Shown here: piece after piece, positions 53,146 to 61,857 of the stretch | Position numbering within the stretch: the first letter of the stretch is position 1 | Layout of the letters: every line of letters starts with the position of its first letter | Assembly (NCBI GenBank): GCA_050248275.1 | Contig: JBFWSR010000006.1 | Location: forward strand, 87,225 to 151,224 | Reading direction: 5' to 3' | DNA: 64,000 nt | From: CAILZL01 sp050248275 | GTDB taxonomy: Bacteria > Pseudomonadota > Gammaproteobacteria > Steroidobacterales > Steroidobacteraceae | Notes under the pieces: model-generated | The model's input: only the letters and a program-made list of their open reading frames with translations | What the model was told of the DNA's origin: nothing | Database searches by the model: none | Position numbers and translations under genes: made by a program

Positions 53146-53946
53146 TCAGGGCTTGGGGTCTTGGCGCACGGGCTTGGCTACGGATGAGTTCTGCGCCTTC
53201 AGCAATTCACCGATGCTGTTTTCCAGCGTCGCCAGGTAGTCCGCGATGCTCCACGCTACCTTTTGTCCATGAGTGGTCAGTTCAATGCCGCTCACCAGGT
53301 CCGGTGCGGTTTCGAACCGGAGATGGATATCGGCAGAGAAAACTTCGTTAAGCGCATGCTGTATTGCGTTTCGTTGCTCTGCCGGTAACTCGAAGGCGCT
53401 GCGGATCAACACGGGATCGGAAGTGGCGGTCAGCGCTCTGGCAAGAGCCGTCTTCGTTTCACCGTTCAGTGCACGCAGACGGCTCGTGAACACCTCGATC
53501 ATGCGATCCTGCAAGCCGGTTCCGGCAAGATCCATCAGCGCCTTCTGCGCGATGGCAAACACTTCCTGCTGGGTCCTGCGACTGATGGCCTGATTCAGAT
53601 GATGGGCATCGTGTCGCAGTGTCTCCTGTCGCTGGACGCTCAAGGCATCGGCTGCCTGCCGCGCCAGATCGAGAAGTCGCTGGCGTTCCTCTTTGGCTTC
53701 ATTCGTCGCCTTGCTCAACAGTGCGGCACGCTGCTGGTCAAACTCGTCGTTCTTGTGGCGAAACTCGTCACGCTCTTTCTGCGCTTCGGCCTGCTTCGCA
53801 GCGGAATCCGCGAGCGTCTCAGCGATCTGCTTTTCCCGCGCGTCGATGGCGTCGAGAATGGGCTTGTACAAAAAGCGCTTCAACAACCACACCAGAATGA
53901 CAAAGTTGAGCGCCTGCGCACCGACGGTAAACCAATCGAAAAGCAT
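53146..53946 (-). CDS. atpF: N-ATPase b subunit, long form with delta-like C-terminus
   Basis: The protein has 266 residues, far longer than ordinary b subunits (about 156). A single N-terminal membrane segment (FTVGAQALNFVILVWLLKRFL) is followed by a long coiled-coil (ADSAAKQAEAQKERDEFRHK). The C-terminal 100 residues resemble the delta subunit (PVLIRSAFELPAEQRNAIQH). N-ATPase operons lack a separate atpH, and this fusion-like b subunit is thought to replace it. It lies 4 nt after atpE. Confidence 0.95.
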   Translation of the reverse strand: MLFDWFTVGAQALNFVILVWLLKRFLYKPILDAIDAREKQIAETLADSAAKQAEAQKERDEFRHKNDEFDQQRAALLSKATNEAKEERQRLLDLARQAADALSVQRQETLRHDAHHLNQAISRRTQQEVFAIAQKALMDLAGTGLQDRMIEVFTSRLRALNGETKTALARALTATSDPVLIRSAFELPAEQRNAIQHALNEVFSADIHLRFETAPDLVSGIELTTHGQKVAWSIADYLATLENSIGELLKAQNSSVAKPVRQDPKP

Positions 53947-53950
53947 GAGC

Positions 53951-54232
53951 TTACTTTCCCGCAGTCTGAGCGATGACGTGATTCCAGAACGGATTGGCGA
54001 ACAGCAGAATCATCGAGACCACGAAGCAGTAGATGGCCGTGGATTCGATCATCGCCAGGCCAACGAACAAGGTGCGGGTGATGGTTGCGGAGGCATCGGG
54101 TTGCTGCGCCAGTGAAGTCAGCGCGGTTGCCACTGCCCTGCCTTCCGCCAGTGCCGGCCCCAGACAGCCGAAACTGGTGGTGATGCCGGCGATGACAATG
54201 GATGCCACCGCGATGATTGTCATGTTATCCAT
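53951..54232 (-). CDS. atpE: N-ATPase c subunit
   Basis: The protein has 93 residues in two membrane helices. The outer helix has the carboxylate in GLAMIESTAIYCFV, and EST-x2-Y is the sodium-coordinating signature known from Ilyobacter-type c rings. The inner helix has GPALAEGRAVATAL, with a Glu where Ilyobacter has Gln, as in other N-ATPases. The start was set at MDNMTIIAVAS; the longer frame to 54394 runs into atpB. The ion could be Na+ by motif, though some N-type rings have been shown to use H+. Confidence 0.96.
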   Translation of the reverse strand: MDNMTIIAVASIVIAGITTSFGCLGPALAEGRAVATALTSLAQQPDASATITRTLFVGLAMIESTAIYCFVVSMILLFANPFWNHVIAQTAGK

Positions 54233-54263
54233 GATTTGTCGTTCTCCAGTGTAAATGGGTGTG

Positions 54264-54974
54264 TCAACGAATGGCGGCTGGTTCCGGCGCGTCGCTTTCA
54301 GGCTTGGATTTGCGGACCTGGGTCGCGGCCGCGATGTACACCGTGGCCAGAATGAAAAAGATGTAGGCCTGCACCATGCCGGTGAGCAGTCCAAGCGCCG
54401 TCATGACCAGCGGAAAGATGAAGGGCGTGATGGTAAGCAGAATGGCGATGATCATCGCGCCACTCATCATGTTTCCAAACAGACGCACAGCCAGCGCCAG
54501 CGTGCGCGACAGTTCGCTGATGAGGTTGAAGGGCAGCATGATGACTGTCGGTTCCAGGTAGGACTTGAGATAGCCGCCCAGACCCTGTGCCCGGATTCCG
54601 AACATGGGTACAGCCACCAACACGCACAGCGCGAGCGCCGCAGTCGTTGACAACGAGCCGGTCGGCGGTTCGTAGCCGGGAATGATGGTGCCCAGATTGG
54701 CGGTGGCTACAAACAGAAAGATCGTACCCAGGAATCCAATGTATTTTCTCGGTTGCCGCAGGCCAACATCCTGGATCTGCTTTTCGAGCGCAGTAACGAT
54801 GATTTCCAGCAGATTCTGCCAGCGTGAACGTTGCAGATCCTTGGAGAGTTTGCGTGTGATGAGTTTTGAGCCCACCGCCAGCACGAAAATCAATCCCCAC
54901 GTAAATACAATGGTGGCGTTGAGTTTGAAGAACCCGTGTTGCCAGAAAATCATTTCATCGGGACTAAGGCGCAT
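54264..54974 (-). CDS. atpB: N-ATPase a subunit
   Basis: The protein has 236 residues with five or six membrane segments. The essential Arg lies in SELSRTLALAVRLFGNMMSG, with the typical Asn two residues further on. It forms the ion half-channels next to the c ring. GGAGG lies 5 nt before the ATG, which overlaps the end of atpR by 11 nt. Confidence 0.96.
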   Translation of the reverse strand: MRLSPDEMIFWQHGFFKLNATIVFTWGLIFVLAVGSKLITRKLSKDLQRSRWQNLLEIIVTALEKQIQDVGLRQPRKYIGFLGTIFLFVATANLGTIIPGYEPPTGSLSTTAALALCVLVAVPMFGIRAQGLGGYLKSYLEPTVIMLPFNLISELSRTLALAVRLFGNMMSGAMIIAILLTITPFIFPLVMTALGLLTGMVQAYIFFILATVYIAAATQVRKSKPESDAPEPAAIR

Positions 54975-55287
54975 GGTTGGCCTCCGGTACCTGCTGCGGC
55001 CGTTTGTCTGCCGGCGGCTGCGTCCGCCATTGCATGATCAGACGGGCCATGATGAAACCAATCATACATGCCAGCAGCCGCTGCCAAAGCCCCGCCCGCC
55101 CGACAAAATAAAAACCCGCCAGAGCAATGCTCATGCGCAACAACCAGCTGGCGAAGAACAACAACGCGGGCCGCTGCGCCGTCACGCTCATGCGTACCGT
55201 CCACCACAGACCACCGAAGAAAATCGTACCGAGCAGCAATCCTGCCACCCATGCCAATGCCAGGCTGAATAGTTCATTCATTGTCAT
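54964..55287 (-). CDS. atpR: N-ATPase subunit AtpR
   Basis: The protein has 107 residues with three hydrophobic segments (LFSLALAWVAGLLLGTIFFG; LLFFASWLLRMSIALAGFYF; LLACMIGFIMARLI). The Arg within the second segment and the one in the third are conserved in AtpR, a subunit unique to N-ATPases and proposed to help assemble or gate the c ring. AGGAATCCGGCA precedes the chosen ATG. It overlaps atpQ by 14 nt and atpB by 11 nt. Confidence 0.92.
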   Translation of the reverse strand: MTMNELFSLALAWVAGLLLGTIFFGGLWWTVRMSVTAQRPALLFFASWLLRMSIALAGFYFVGRAGLWQRLLACMIGFIMARLIMQWRTQPPADKRPQQVPEANHAP

Positions 55288-55609
55288 TGCCGGATTCCTC
55301 ATGCATGGCCTTGTCTTCCTTGGCCACCCAATGCCACGCGTTCAAACAGCCAAGCACGAGTCCTGCCGCCAACAACGCCAATGTCCAGGAATGCTCACCG
55401 GAATGATGTTTATCCAGCCAGATACCCAGCGCCGCCCCCAGCAGTGTCGGCACCGTTACCGACCAGCCAATCACACCCATCAGTCCCAAACCGAACCAGA
55501 CACCTTGCGCAGGATGACGTCGCGCCTTGAGTTTACGTGCCGCTTTCGCGCCGACCTGCTCGCTGAAGGTCGGTTCTTGTTGCTCAGGTTTTCTGGGCTC
55601 GTCATTCAT
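55274..55609 (-). CDS. atpQ: N-ATPase subunit AtpQ (AtpI-like)
   Basis: The protein has 111 residues. A charged N-terminus (about 35 residues) is followed by two membrane segments (GVWFGLGLMGVIGWSVTVPT and WTLALLAAGLVLGCLNAW), the AtpI/AtpQ hairpin. GIWLDKHHSG sits between them. It overlaps atpC by 8 nt. AtpI-type proteins assist c-ring assembly or cation handling. Confidence 0.92.
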   Translation of the reverse strand: MNDEPRKPEQQEPTFSEQVGAKAARKLKARRHPAQGVWFGLGLMGVIGWSVTVPTLLGAALGIWLDKHHSGEHSWTLALLAAGLVLGCLNAWHWVAKEDKAMHEESGNDNE

Positions 55610-55991
55610 GTTGCAAGGCCACGAAGCGATGCAAAAAGCCGGTTTCCAGTTTCGCCATCACCGAGCGCACGCTTTGTGCGTGCTCGTCCAGTGTCAGAAA
55701 CTCCTGCTCAACCGCATCGCGCAGCCGTGCAAGATCGGTTCCCACTAAAGCACGTCGTACCGACACGAGCACCTCATGGCCGGTTTTGACCAGCACGCCT
55801 TCATCCACGGCCACAAATACTTCTCCTTCGGAATCTGTTTCGTATATCAGAATGCCCGGCACGAGGGCCGCCACGCAATCGAGCCGGTGCGGCAGTAGTC
55901 CGAACGAGCCTTCACGGGTTTCCGCCACCATGCGCCGAACATCGGCTTTTTCGGCAAACAACTGAAAGGGCAGAAGAATCTTAAGATGCAT
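55602..55991 (-). CDS. atpC: N-ATPase epsilon subunit
   Basis: The protein has 129 residues. The N-terminal beta-barrel (MHLKILLPFQLF, GSFGLLPHRLDCVAALVPGI) is followed by a short C-terminal helical part (ARLRDAVEQEFLTL). It links the gamma shaft to the c ring. The start was chosen at MHLKI because it overlaps the atpD stop region by 11 nt, as in N-ATPase operons; the longer frame to 56039 lies inside atpD. Confidence 0.94.
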   Translation of the reverse strand: MHLKILLPFQLFAEKADVRRMVAETREGSFGLLPHRLDCVAALVPGILIYETDSEGEVFVAVDEGVLVKTGHEVLVSVRRALVGTDLARLRDAVEQEFLTLDEHAQSVRSVMAKLETGFLHRFVALQHE

Positions 55992-57408
55992 GCGTGTTTT
56001 CCGGTTGCGCAGCAGGTTTCGCTTTTTCCTTCGCTTCATTGATCGTTCCGATCATATAGAGCGCACTTTCCGGGTAATCCTTGAATTCATCGCGCAGGAT
56101 GCGTTCACAGCCATCAAGCGCGTCTTCAAGACTCACCAGTTTGCCTTTGAGACCGGTGAATTGTTCGGTCGTGAAAAAAGGCTGAGTGAGGAAACGTTCC
56201 AAACGGCGCGCGCGTGCGACCACGTTGCGATCCTCTGCCGACAGTTGCTCCAGACCCAGCATGGCAATAATGTCCTTGAGTTCAGCATATTGCGCAAGGG
56301 TGCGCCGGATCTCCTGCGCCAGGTTGTAATGTCGTTCGCCAACGATGCCTGGCGTGGCCATCTTGGAACTGGATTGCAGCGGGTCGATGGCTGGATACAG
56401 GCCTTCGCTGGCACGCTTGCGCGACAACACGATCGACGCGGACAGATGCGAAAAGGTATGCACTGCCGCCGGATCGGTGAAATCGTCCGCCGGCACATAC
56501 ACCGCCTGGATGGAAGTGATGGCGCCGGTATCGGTGTTGGCGATGCGCTCCTCCAGCCCCGATAGCTCGGTGCCCATCGTGGGTTGATAACCCAGACGGG
56601 ACGGCATCTGCCCCATCATGCCGGAGACTTCCATACCCGCCTGTATGAAACGAAAAATGTTATCGACAAGCAGCAGCACATCGCGGTGCTCATCGTCGCG
56701 AAAATATTCGGCCATTGTCAGCGCAGCATGCCCGACGCGGAAACGGCTGCCGGACGGCTCATTCATCTGGCCAAAAATCATCACCATGTTCGGCAGCACG
56801 CCAGCCTGCTTCATGTCGCGGTAAAGCTCCTCGCCTTCGCGGCAGCGCTCGCCGATGCCGCAAAAAATACTGACGCCCTCATGGTGCCCGACCATGTTGT
56901 GGATCATTTCGGTAAGCAACACGGTCTTGCCCACGCCTGCCCCACCAAACAATCCCGCCTTGCCGCCACGCTCCAGCGGCAGCAATACATCGATGACCTT
57001 GATACCGGTTTCAAAGATTTCCGACCTGGTGGAACGCCGTGCCAGCGGCGGTGGCGCCTGATGTACGGAACGCCACTGAACATCGGACAACGCCGGGCCA
57101 CGATCGATGGTGTTGCCAAACACATCGAACATACGAGCAAGAATCGCTTTACCCACCGGAGCTTTGAGAGGCCCATCCGTATCCATTACCACGATGCCGC
57201 GCGCCAGGCCCTGGGTGGGTGTCAAGGCAATCCCGCGTACATGGTACGCATCCAGTTGCGCCAGCACTTCGATGACAACCTGTTGTTCCGCTCCCGCGCG
57301 CAGCAGCGAATAAATCGGCGGCAGCTGCGTATCAAAGCGCATGTCCACAATGCTCCCGCGTATCGAGACGACGATGCCGAGATTCGCAATGCCAGATTTA
57401 ACGTTCAT
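55981..57408 (-). CDS. atpD: N-ATPase beta subunit
   Basis: The protein has 475 residues and is the catalytic subunit. Walker A is GGAGVGKTV, the catalytic Glu lies in GIGERCREGEEL, and Walker B is VLLLVDNIFRF. It is the first gene of the leftward operon atpD-C-Q-R-B-E-F-A-(HPF)-G. The start was set at MNVKSGIANLG, with AAGAAA about 9 nt upstream. N-ATPases are laterally spread second ATPases, so a housekeeping F-ATPase is expected elsewhere. Confidence 0.97.
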   Translation of the reverse strand: MNVKSGIANLGIVVSIRGSIVDMRFDTQLPPIYSLLRAGAEQQVVIEVLAQLDAYHVRGIALTPTQGLARGIVVMDTDGPLKAPVGKAILARMFDVFGNTIDRGPALSDVQWRSVHQAPPPLARRSTRSEIFETGIKVIDVLLPLERGGKAGLFGGAGVGKTVLLTEMIHNMVGHHEGVSIFCGIGERCREGEELYRDMKQAGVLPNMVMIFGQMNEPSGSRFRVGHAALTMAEYFRDDEHRDVLLLVDNIFRFIQAGMEVSGMMGQMPSRLGYQPTMGTELSGLEERIANTDTGAITSIQAVYVPADDFTDPAAVHTFSHLSASIVLSRKRASEGLYPAIDPLQSSSKMATPGIVGERHYNLAQEIRRTLAQYAELKDIIAMLGLEQLSAEDRNVVARARRLERFLTQPFFTTEQFTGLKGKLVSLEDALDGCERILRDEFKDYPESALYMIGTINEAKEKAKPAAQPENTHAS

Positions 57409-57439
57409 AACTATTTTCTTGCTGTGTCTGCCGGCGCGT

Positions 57440-57901
57440 TCAGTTACGTATCTCGGGCATGTCCTGGCCATACTTGTTGATATATTGCCTGTGCTCGCTC
57501 AACTTGTCCTTGAGTTGCTGTTTGAGGTAAACGCCTTTGTCGCCGGTCTGCGGCAGGCGATCAATGGCATCCATCACCAGATGAAAGCGGCCGAGATCAT
57601 TGAGCACGGTCATGTCGAACGGTGTGGTGATGGTGCCCTCTTCCTTGCAGCCGCGGACGTGGAAGTTGTCGTGATTGGTGCGGCAACAGGTCAGTCGGTG
57701 GATCAGCCATGGATAGGCGTGGCAGGCAAAGATCACCGGTTTGTCCCTGGTTAACAGTTCGTCGACATCAATATCGCTCACAGGCATCGACACCAAATTC
57801 GCGCGCGAGATGGGCTCGCAGATCATCCTGCAAACAATATCATTGTCGAGCAGCGTATTGTCGCAATCGAAAAGAAATACGCTGTCATCCTGAGGATTCA
57901 T
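57440..57901 (-). pseudogene. Chimeric remnant: HAD N-terminus joined to phosphoketolase C-terminus
   Basis: The reading has 153 residues. The first 20 (MNPQDDSVFLFDCDNTLLDND) look like the start of a HAD hydrolase with its DxDxT nucleophile loop. From about residue 40 to the end the sequence is the C-terminus of xylulose-5-phosphate/fructose-6-phosphate phosphoketolase: DKPVIFACHAYPWLIHRLT, then KEEGTITTPFDMTVLNDL and YGQDMPEIRN. The join suggests a deletion that removed the rest of both genes. Usual aromatic residues are replaced by Cys (RGYKEEG is RGCKEEG), which fits decay. A ribosome site (GGAAG) is kept, so a short protein may still be made. Confidence 0.75.
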
Positions 57902-58297
57902 GCTGCATCTTCCACGATAGAAGTTTGCCGACGGATGTCTACGCAACTCACGCCAACTATCACGAGACATCACAACTCAACCGATCGAATATTCAATACA
58001 CATTACTGACCATGCACACTGTACATATGAACAATTATCAACCGACAGACAATCAGACGATTTACTGATGCCACTGGTATCCGCATATCAGGCCATTTTC
58101 TGTCCGGTACCACACATTAGAAAAGCATCCGCCTTCGACGATGCCGTGAATATTTGACCGCCATCCACCAACTGTATCAACTGGTAGATACAGCTCCAAA
58201 ATTTGCACTGCGTCATTCAACCATAAAAAGTGCGCATTCAATAAGAGCAAAGATTGCGCTGCAAAATACCACCCGGATCGTGTTACGCTTCTTGCAC
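57902..58297. promoter_or_regulatory. Divergent gap upstream of the ClC gene
   Basis: No gene is seen apart from a TTG-led extension of the ClC frame from 58154. An inverted repeat CTGTATC-N8-GATACAG at 58172-58193 could be an operator. The segment should hold the ClC promoter and a promoter for the leftward remnant and atp operon. Confidence 0.4.
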
Positions 58298-59590
58298 ATG
58301 CGAGATGTTGTTTCCAAAACCGGCAATACATTGCTGTCATCACAACGCTGGCAGGCACGCCTGCTGCTCTGGACAGCGGCAATAGCCGTCGGCGCTGCTG
58401 CAGTCGGCTTCGCCTGGCTGGCGGATATGGCTCATGAGCTGCTGCGTCGATTGATTGACATTTGGCCTTATTGGCCTTTGCTGCTGGCGCCCTGCGGATT
58501 CCTGCTGATTGCCTGGTTGACCCGCCGCTTTTTTCGTGGCGCGGAAGGCAGCGGCATTCCGCAAACCATCTATGCCTTGCAACCCGACAGCGACGAGCAG
58601 ACCAGCCGGCTGATGAAACCACGCGTGGTATTGGGTCGCATGGGGCTGGCCTGTGCGGGACTTTTTTGCGGCGCATCGGTGGGGCGCGAAGGACCTACGG
58701 TGCATGTTGGCGCTGCCATTTCCCATCAATTAGCACGATGGTTTCCGCATGGCGATGCCAGTGCGCAACAACGCATGCTGATTCTGGCGGGTGGCGCTGC
58801 AGGTGTCGCCGCCGCATTCAATACGCCACTCGCCGGCATTGTATTCGCCATCGAAGAACTGTCGCGCTCATTCGAAGAACGCGCCAGCGGCACCACGTTG
58901 ACCGCAGTCATTCTGGCCGGCATTACCGCCATCGCATTGGCAGGCAATTACACTTACTTTGGGCACCCCACCGGAGTGACCATGACCAACTCGGTATCGG
59001 TTGCAGTATTAGGCCTTGCGTTGGCCAGCGGACTGGCCGGAGGTCTGTTCAGTCGCTTCACTCTGTCAAGCGCGGCAGGCTTGCCCGGTACACTTGGCAA
59101 TTTGCAGCGGCAACGGCCGTTAATATTTGCGTTGCTGTGCGGAATGGGCGTGGCGATGCTGGGATGGCTATCAGGTGGTTTGACCTATGGCACCGGCTAT
59201 GTCGAAGCGAAATCAATCATGGAAGCCAATACAAGTTTGCCATGGCTGTATGCACCAGCACGCGCCCTGGCCACCTTGCTCTCGTACTTGAGCGGCATTC
59301 CGGCGGGTTTGTTAGCTCCATCTTTATCGGTCGGGGCGGGGTTTGGACAAATGTTCGCCGAGTTGTCGCATCAGGCCATTGTGCCGTTCGCCATTCTTGG
59401 CATGTGCGGTTATCTGGCCGGCGTTACACAGGCGCCATTGACTTCATTCGTTATCGTCATGGAAATGACCTCTCAACATCAGATGGTGCTGCCATTGATG
59501 TTCACCGCAGCGCTGGCCACTACCGTTTCCAAGCTGCTGTCCAAACCGCTGTATCGCACTCTGGCCAGCCGTTATCTTGACAGGCAGTAA
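58298..59590 (+). CDS. ClC-family chloride channel or H+/Cl- antiporter
   Basis: The protein has 430 residues with about ten to twelve membrane segments. Selectivity motifs are GAEGSGIPQTI, GASVGREGPTVHVG (with the gating Glu) and SGIPAGLLAPSLSVGAG. It lacks a C-terminal CBS pair. The start was put at MRDVVSKTGN; a longer TTG frame from 58154 adds 48 polar residues not expected for the family. It might help acid or osmotic tolerance. The following dioxygenase gene overlaps its stop by 14 nt. Confidence 0.94.
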   Translation: MRDVVSKTGNTLLSSQRWQARLLLWTAAIAVGAAAVGFAWLADMAHELLRRLIDIWPYWPLLLAPCGFLLIAWLTRRFFRGAEGSGIPQTIYALQPDSDEQTSRLMKPRVVLGRMGLACAGLFCGASVGREGPTVHVGAAISHQLARWFPHGDASAQQRMLILAGGAAGVAAAFNTPLAGIVFAIEELSRSFEERASGTTLTAVILAGITAIALAGNYTYFGHPTGVTMTNSVSVAVLGLALASGLAGGLFSRFTLSSAAGLPGTLGNLQRQRPLIFALLCGMGVAMLGWLSGGLTYGTGYVEAKSIMEANTSLPWLYAPARALATLLSYLSGIPAGLLAPSLSVGAGFGQMFAELSHQAIVPFAILGMCGYLAGVTQAPLTSFVIVMEMTSQHQMVLPLMFTAALATTVSKLLSKPLYRTLASRYLDRQ

Positions 59591-60269
59591 CCCTCCGGTC
59601 TCGTTGGATTTCTTCCCGCACGGCGTTGACATCCGCAGAAATGTCCTGGCGGAAGAAGACATTCAATTCGTCATCGCCGACATCAGTCTGGACAGTGACC
59701 TGCTGCGGCAGGGTGGCATCCGAAACCTGGAAAAGAAATTCGCTTCCATCGCCAGGCTCGTAGCAGATACAACCATATTGGATATGGCGAGCAGCTTGCT
59801 CGATGGCACCCCGCAACTGGTACGAGCACTGTTTTTCGATAAGACCCCCGAAAAGAACTGGTTCGTCGCCTGGCACCAGGACAAGATCGTCACGCTGAAC
59901 AAAAAAGCAGCGATGGCTGGCTGGGGACCGTGGTCGGTAAAGGATGGTGTCTGTCATGTCCAACCGCCTTGCGCGGTACTGGATCATATGCTGACCATCA
60001 GATTGCATGTCGATCCCGCCGATGAGTACAGCGGCTGCCTGAAGGTCATGCCGGGCACTCATCGCCTTGGGATACTGCAACAGACGGAAATCGACCGGAT
60101 TGCTACATCCCGCAGCGCTGTCGAATGCGTCGTCTCCGCCGGTGACGCAGTCATCATGAGACCTCATGTGCTGCATGCCTCCAGCAGATCGACCCGCCGG
60201 TCTCATCGGCGCGTTATCCATCTGGAATACAGTGATTACAAACTACCCCAAGATATTAGCTGGGCGTAA
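59577..60269 (+). CDS. Phytanoyl-CoA dioxygenase (PhyH) family protein
   Basis: The protein has 230 residues. The Fe(II) ligands are in AWHQDKIV (His-x-Asp, about 100-107) and a distal His in MRPHVLHASSRS. The 2-oxoglutarate-binding Arg should lie in STRRSHRRVIHLEY. Family members hydroxylate small molecules; the substrate is unknown. The start is uncertain: a TTG at 59577, overlapping the ClC stop, is used because no ATG exists upstream of the conserved part. Confidence 0.85.
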   Translation: MTGSNPPVSLDFFPHGVDIRRNVLAEEDIQFVIADISLDSDLLRQGGIRNLEKKFASIARLVADTTILDMASSLLDGTPQLVRALFFDKTPEKNWFVAWHQDKIVTLNKKAAMAGWGPWSVKDGVCHVQPPCAVLDHMLTIRLHVDPADEYSGCLKVMPGTHRLGILQQTEIDRIATSRSAVECVVSAGDAVIMRPHVLHASSRSTRRSHRRVIHLEYSDYKLPQDISWA

Positions 60270-60295
60270 TCACAAAATGCGCACAGATTGGATTG

Positions 60296-60661
60296 TTATA
60301 CAGCGGTCCTGACCAACAGCCATCCCAATCCGAGCAGCACCAGTACTGCCACCACCTGATCCAACCGCTGCCAGCTAAAAAACCTGCCGCTGAAAACGAC
60401 CACACCGATAATGGTCATCGCAAACCAGACTGCTGTTTGTATTTCCGCTGAAGTCACTCCAAGACGCGCCATGAATCGCAGCGAAAAAACATAAAGCGCA
60501 ATTCCAGAACCCCAGCCCAGCGCGGATTTCCCCAGCTCACTCCACGAAATCGCATCTCCTTGCCAGACTTTCGCAGCATGGAAAAACCCCAGTGAATCCG
60601 CAAACCCGGACAGCACCATCAACACAAGAACAATCAAGTAATTTGCGACTGGCATTTCCAT
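60296..60661 (-). CDS. Small four-segment membrane protein
   Basis: The protein has 121 residues with four hydrophobic segments (YLIVLVLMVLSGFADSLGFF; LGWGSGIALYVFSLRFMA; VWFAMTIIGVVVFSG; VVAVLVLLGLGWLLV). The layout resembles small multidrug resistance or EamA-like half transporters, but no diagnostic Glu of SMR proteins is seen in the first segment. It is convergent with the PhyH gene. Function is unknown. Confidence 0.75.
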   Translation of the reverse strand: MEMPVANYLIVLVLMVLSGFADSLGFFHAAKVWQGDAISWSELGKSALGWGSGIALYVFSLRFMARLGVTSAEIQTAVWFAMTIIGVVVFSGRFFSWQRLDQVVAVLVLLGLGWLLVRTAV

Positions 60662-60735
60662 ATGGACACCTGCTTAGAACATCACGCTCGTTAGCGATCA
60701 ACAGATCCTCCGAGCCAAACAATGATTGCCGGGTA

Positions 60736-61554
60736 CTATTTTTCGATGCAAATGATGTGCGCCTGAATCTTGCCGTCTACCGCATCCGGGCCGAATCGAT
60801 TGGCCATTGCTGCAGCCGCAACGTCGGTAACCTCGCCCAAACGCGATGGGCCACGCGCCAGTATTTCGTTTCGAAAGGGTGTGCCCTGGCAGAGGGCAAC
60901 GGCGGGAATGTGCGATGAATCCGCCCGGCTACGTGCGGTCATCGTGGTGAACCCCGGCGAGCGAGCAAACCCGCCGGCTGCCAGATCCCGGACAATAACC
61001 GCCGGTTCATGGTAGCCATGAGGAACGCGGGCCAGGAAACGCGGCGGATCTTCCGGGAAGAGCCTTTCGACCGCCTGGGTCACCGTTTCGGCGAATTCAT
61101 TTTGATCAAGGCGATCCCATACATTGAAGATGAATGCCCCGCCGGGAGCCAGCACCCGCCTCGCCTCGGAAAAGGCTTTTGGTTTGTCGGGGAAGAACAT
61201 GACCCCAAACTGGCATGCCACTACGTCAAAAGACTCGTCGGGATACGGTAATTGCATTGCATCAGCCTGACGCCACTCAATCGGACGCTGGGCACCCAAT
61301 GCAGCCGCCTGATCAAGCATCGGCTGGTTCAGGTCGGTTGCGACGATCGAAACATCAGGCGCCAGGATGCTCGCAAGCCGGCGCGTCAAAATGCCCGTCC
61401 CTGCCGCGATTTCCAATATTCTGGACGGCCGCCGTCGCGCAATGCGGGCAGCGAGATCATCGGCGTAGACTTCAAAGAAGAGCGGCACCATGTACTGCTC
61501 ATACAGTTGCGGGATAGAGCCCGCGAATACCCGGTCATCGTCGGCATGATTCAT
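60736..61554 (-). CDS. SAM-dependent methyltransferase (class I)
   Basis: The protein has 272 residues. The SAM-binding motif I is ILEIAAGTGILTRRL (about 47-61), the acidic residue of motif II is in IVATDLNQPM, and FDVVACQFGVMFFPD plus RVLAPGGAFIFNVWD follow. The likely substrate is a small molecule (UbiE/Methyltransf_11 type). The start was set at MNHADDDRVF because AAGGA lies 8 nt upstream; an extension to 61668 is unsupported. Confidence 0.92.
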   Translation of the reverse strand: MNHADDDRVFAGSIPQLYEQYMVPLFFEVYADDLAARIARRRPSRILEIAAGTGILTRRLASILAPDVSIVATDLNQPMLDQAAALGAQRPIEWRQADAMQLPYPDESFDVVACQFGVMFFPDKPKAFSEARRVLAPGGAFIFNVWDRLDQNEFAETVTQAVERLFPEDPPRFLARVPHGYHEPAVIVRDLAAGGFARSPGFTTMTARSRADSSHIPAVALCQGTPFRNEILARGPSRLGEVTDVAAAAMANRFGPDAVDGKIQAHIICIEK

Positions 61555-61857
61555 GGCTGTGTCCTTGCGTAAGCTTGCGTTCCAGACCGTTTGTTTTAAT
61601 CCGAGCTTGCCAGATACATTGGAATGATTTGTTCTGCAAGCATCTGCTGCTGTTATTTTTTGAAACAACCTGCCGCATACATGTCAAGCGATCTCAGGCG
61701 ATGAAGTTTCACATTCGAAGCCGGGAAAACCAGTTTGGATTCTGCCAGCGGCTTGATCACTCCTCTTGATCAAGGCATTCGCCTCATTGTCGTCTCGAAT
61801 TGCTTGCTCCCGCTCCTGTATCATCCACAGCCTTTCCCTCTGTCTGGATTCTCAAGC
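61555..61857. promoter_or_regulatory. Divergent gap upstream of ettA
   Basis: No gene is seen. It should hold the leftward methyltransferase promoter and the ettA promoter. An inverted repeat CTTGATCA-N7-TGATCAAG at about 61752-61774 lies 84 nt before the ettA start. Confidence 0.35.
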
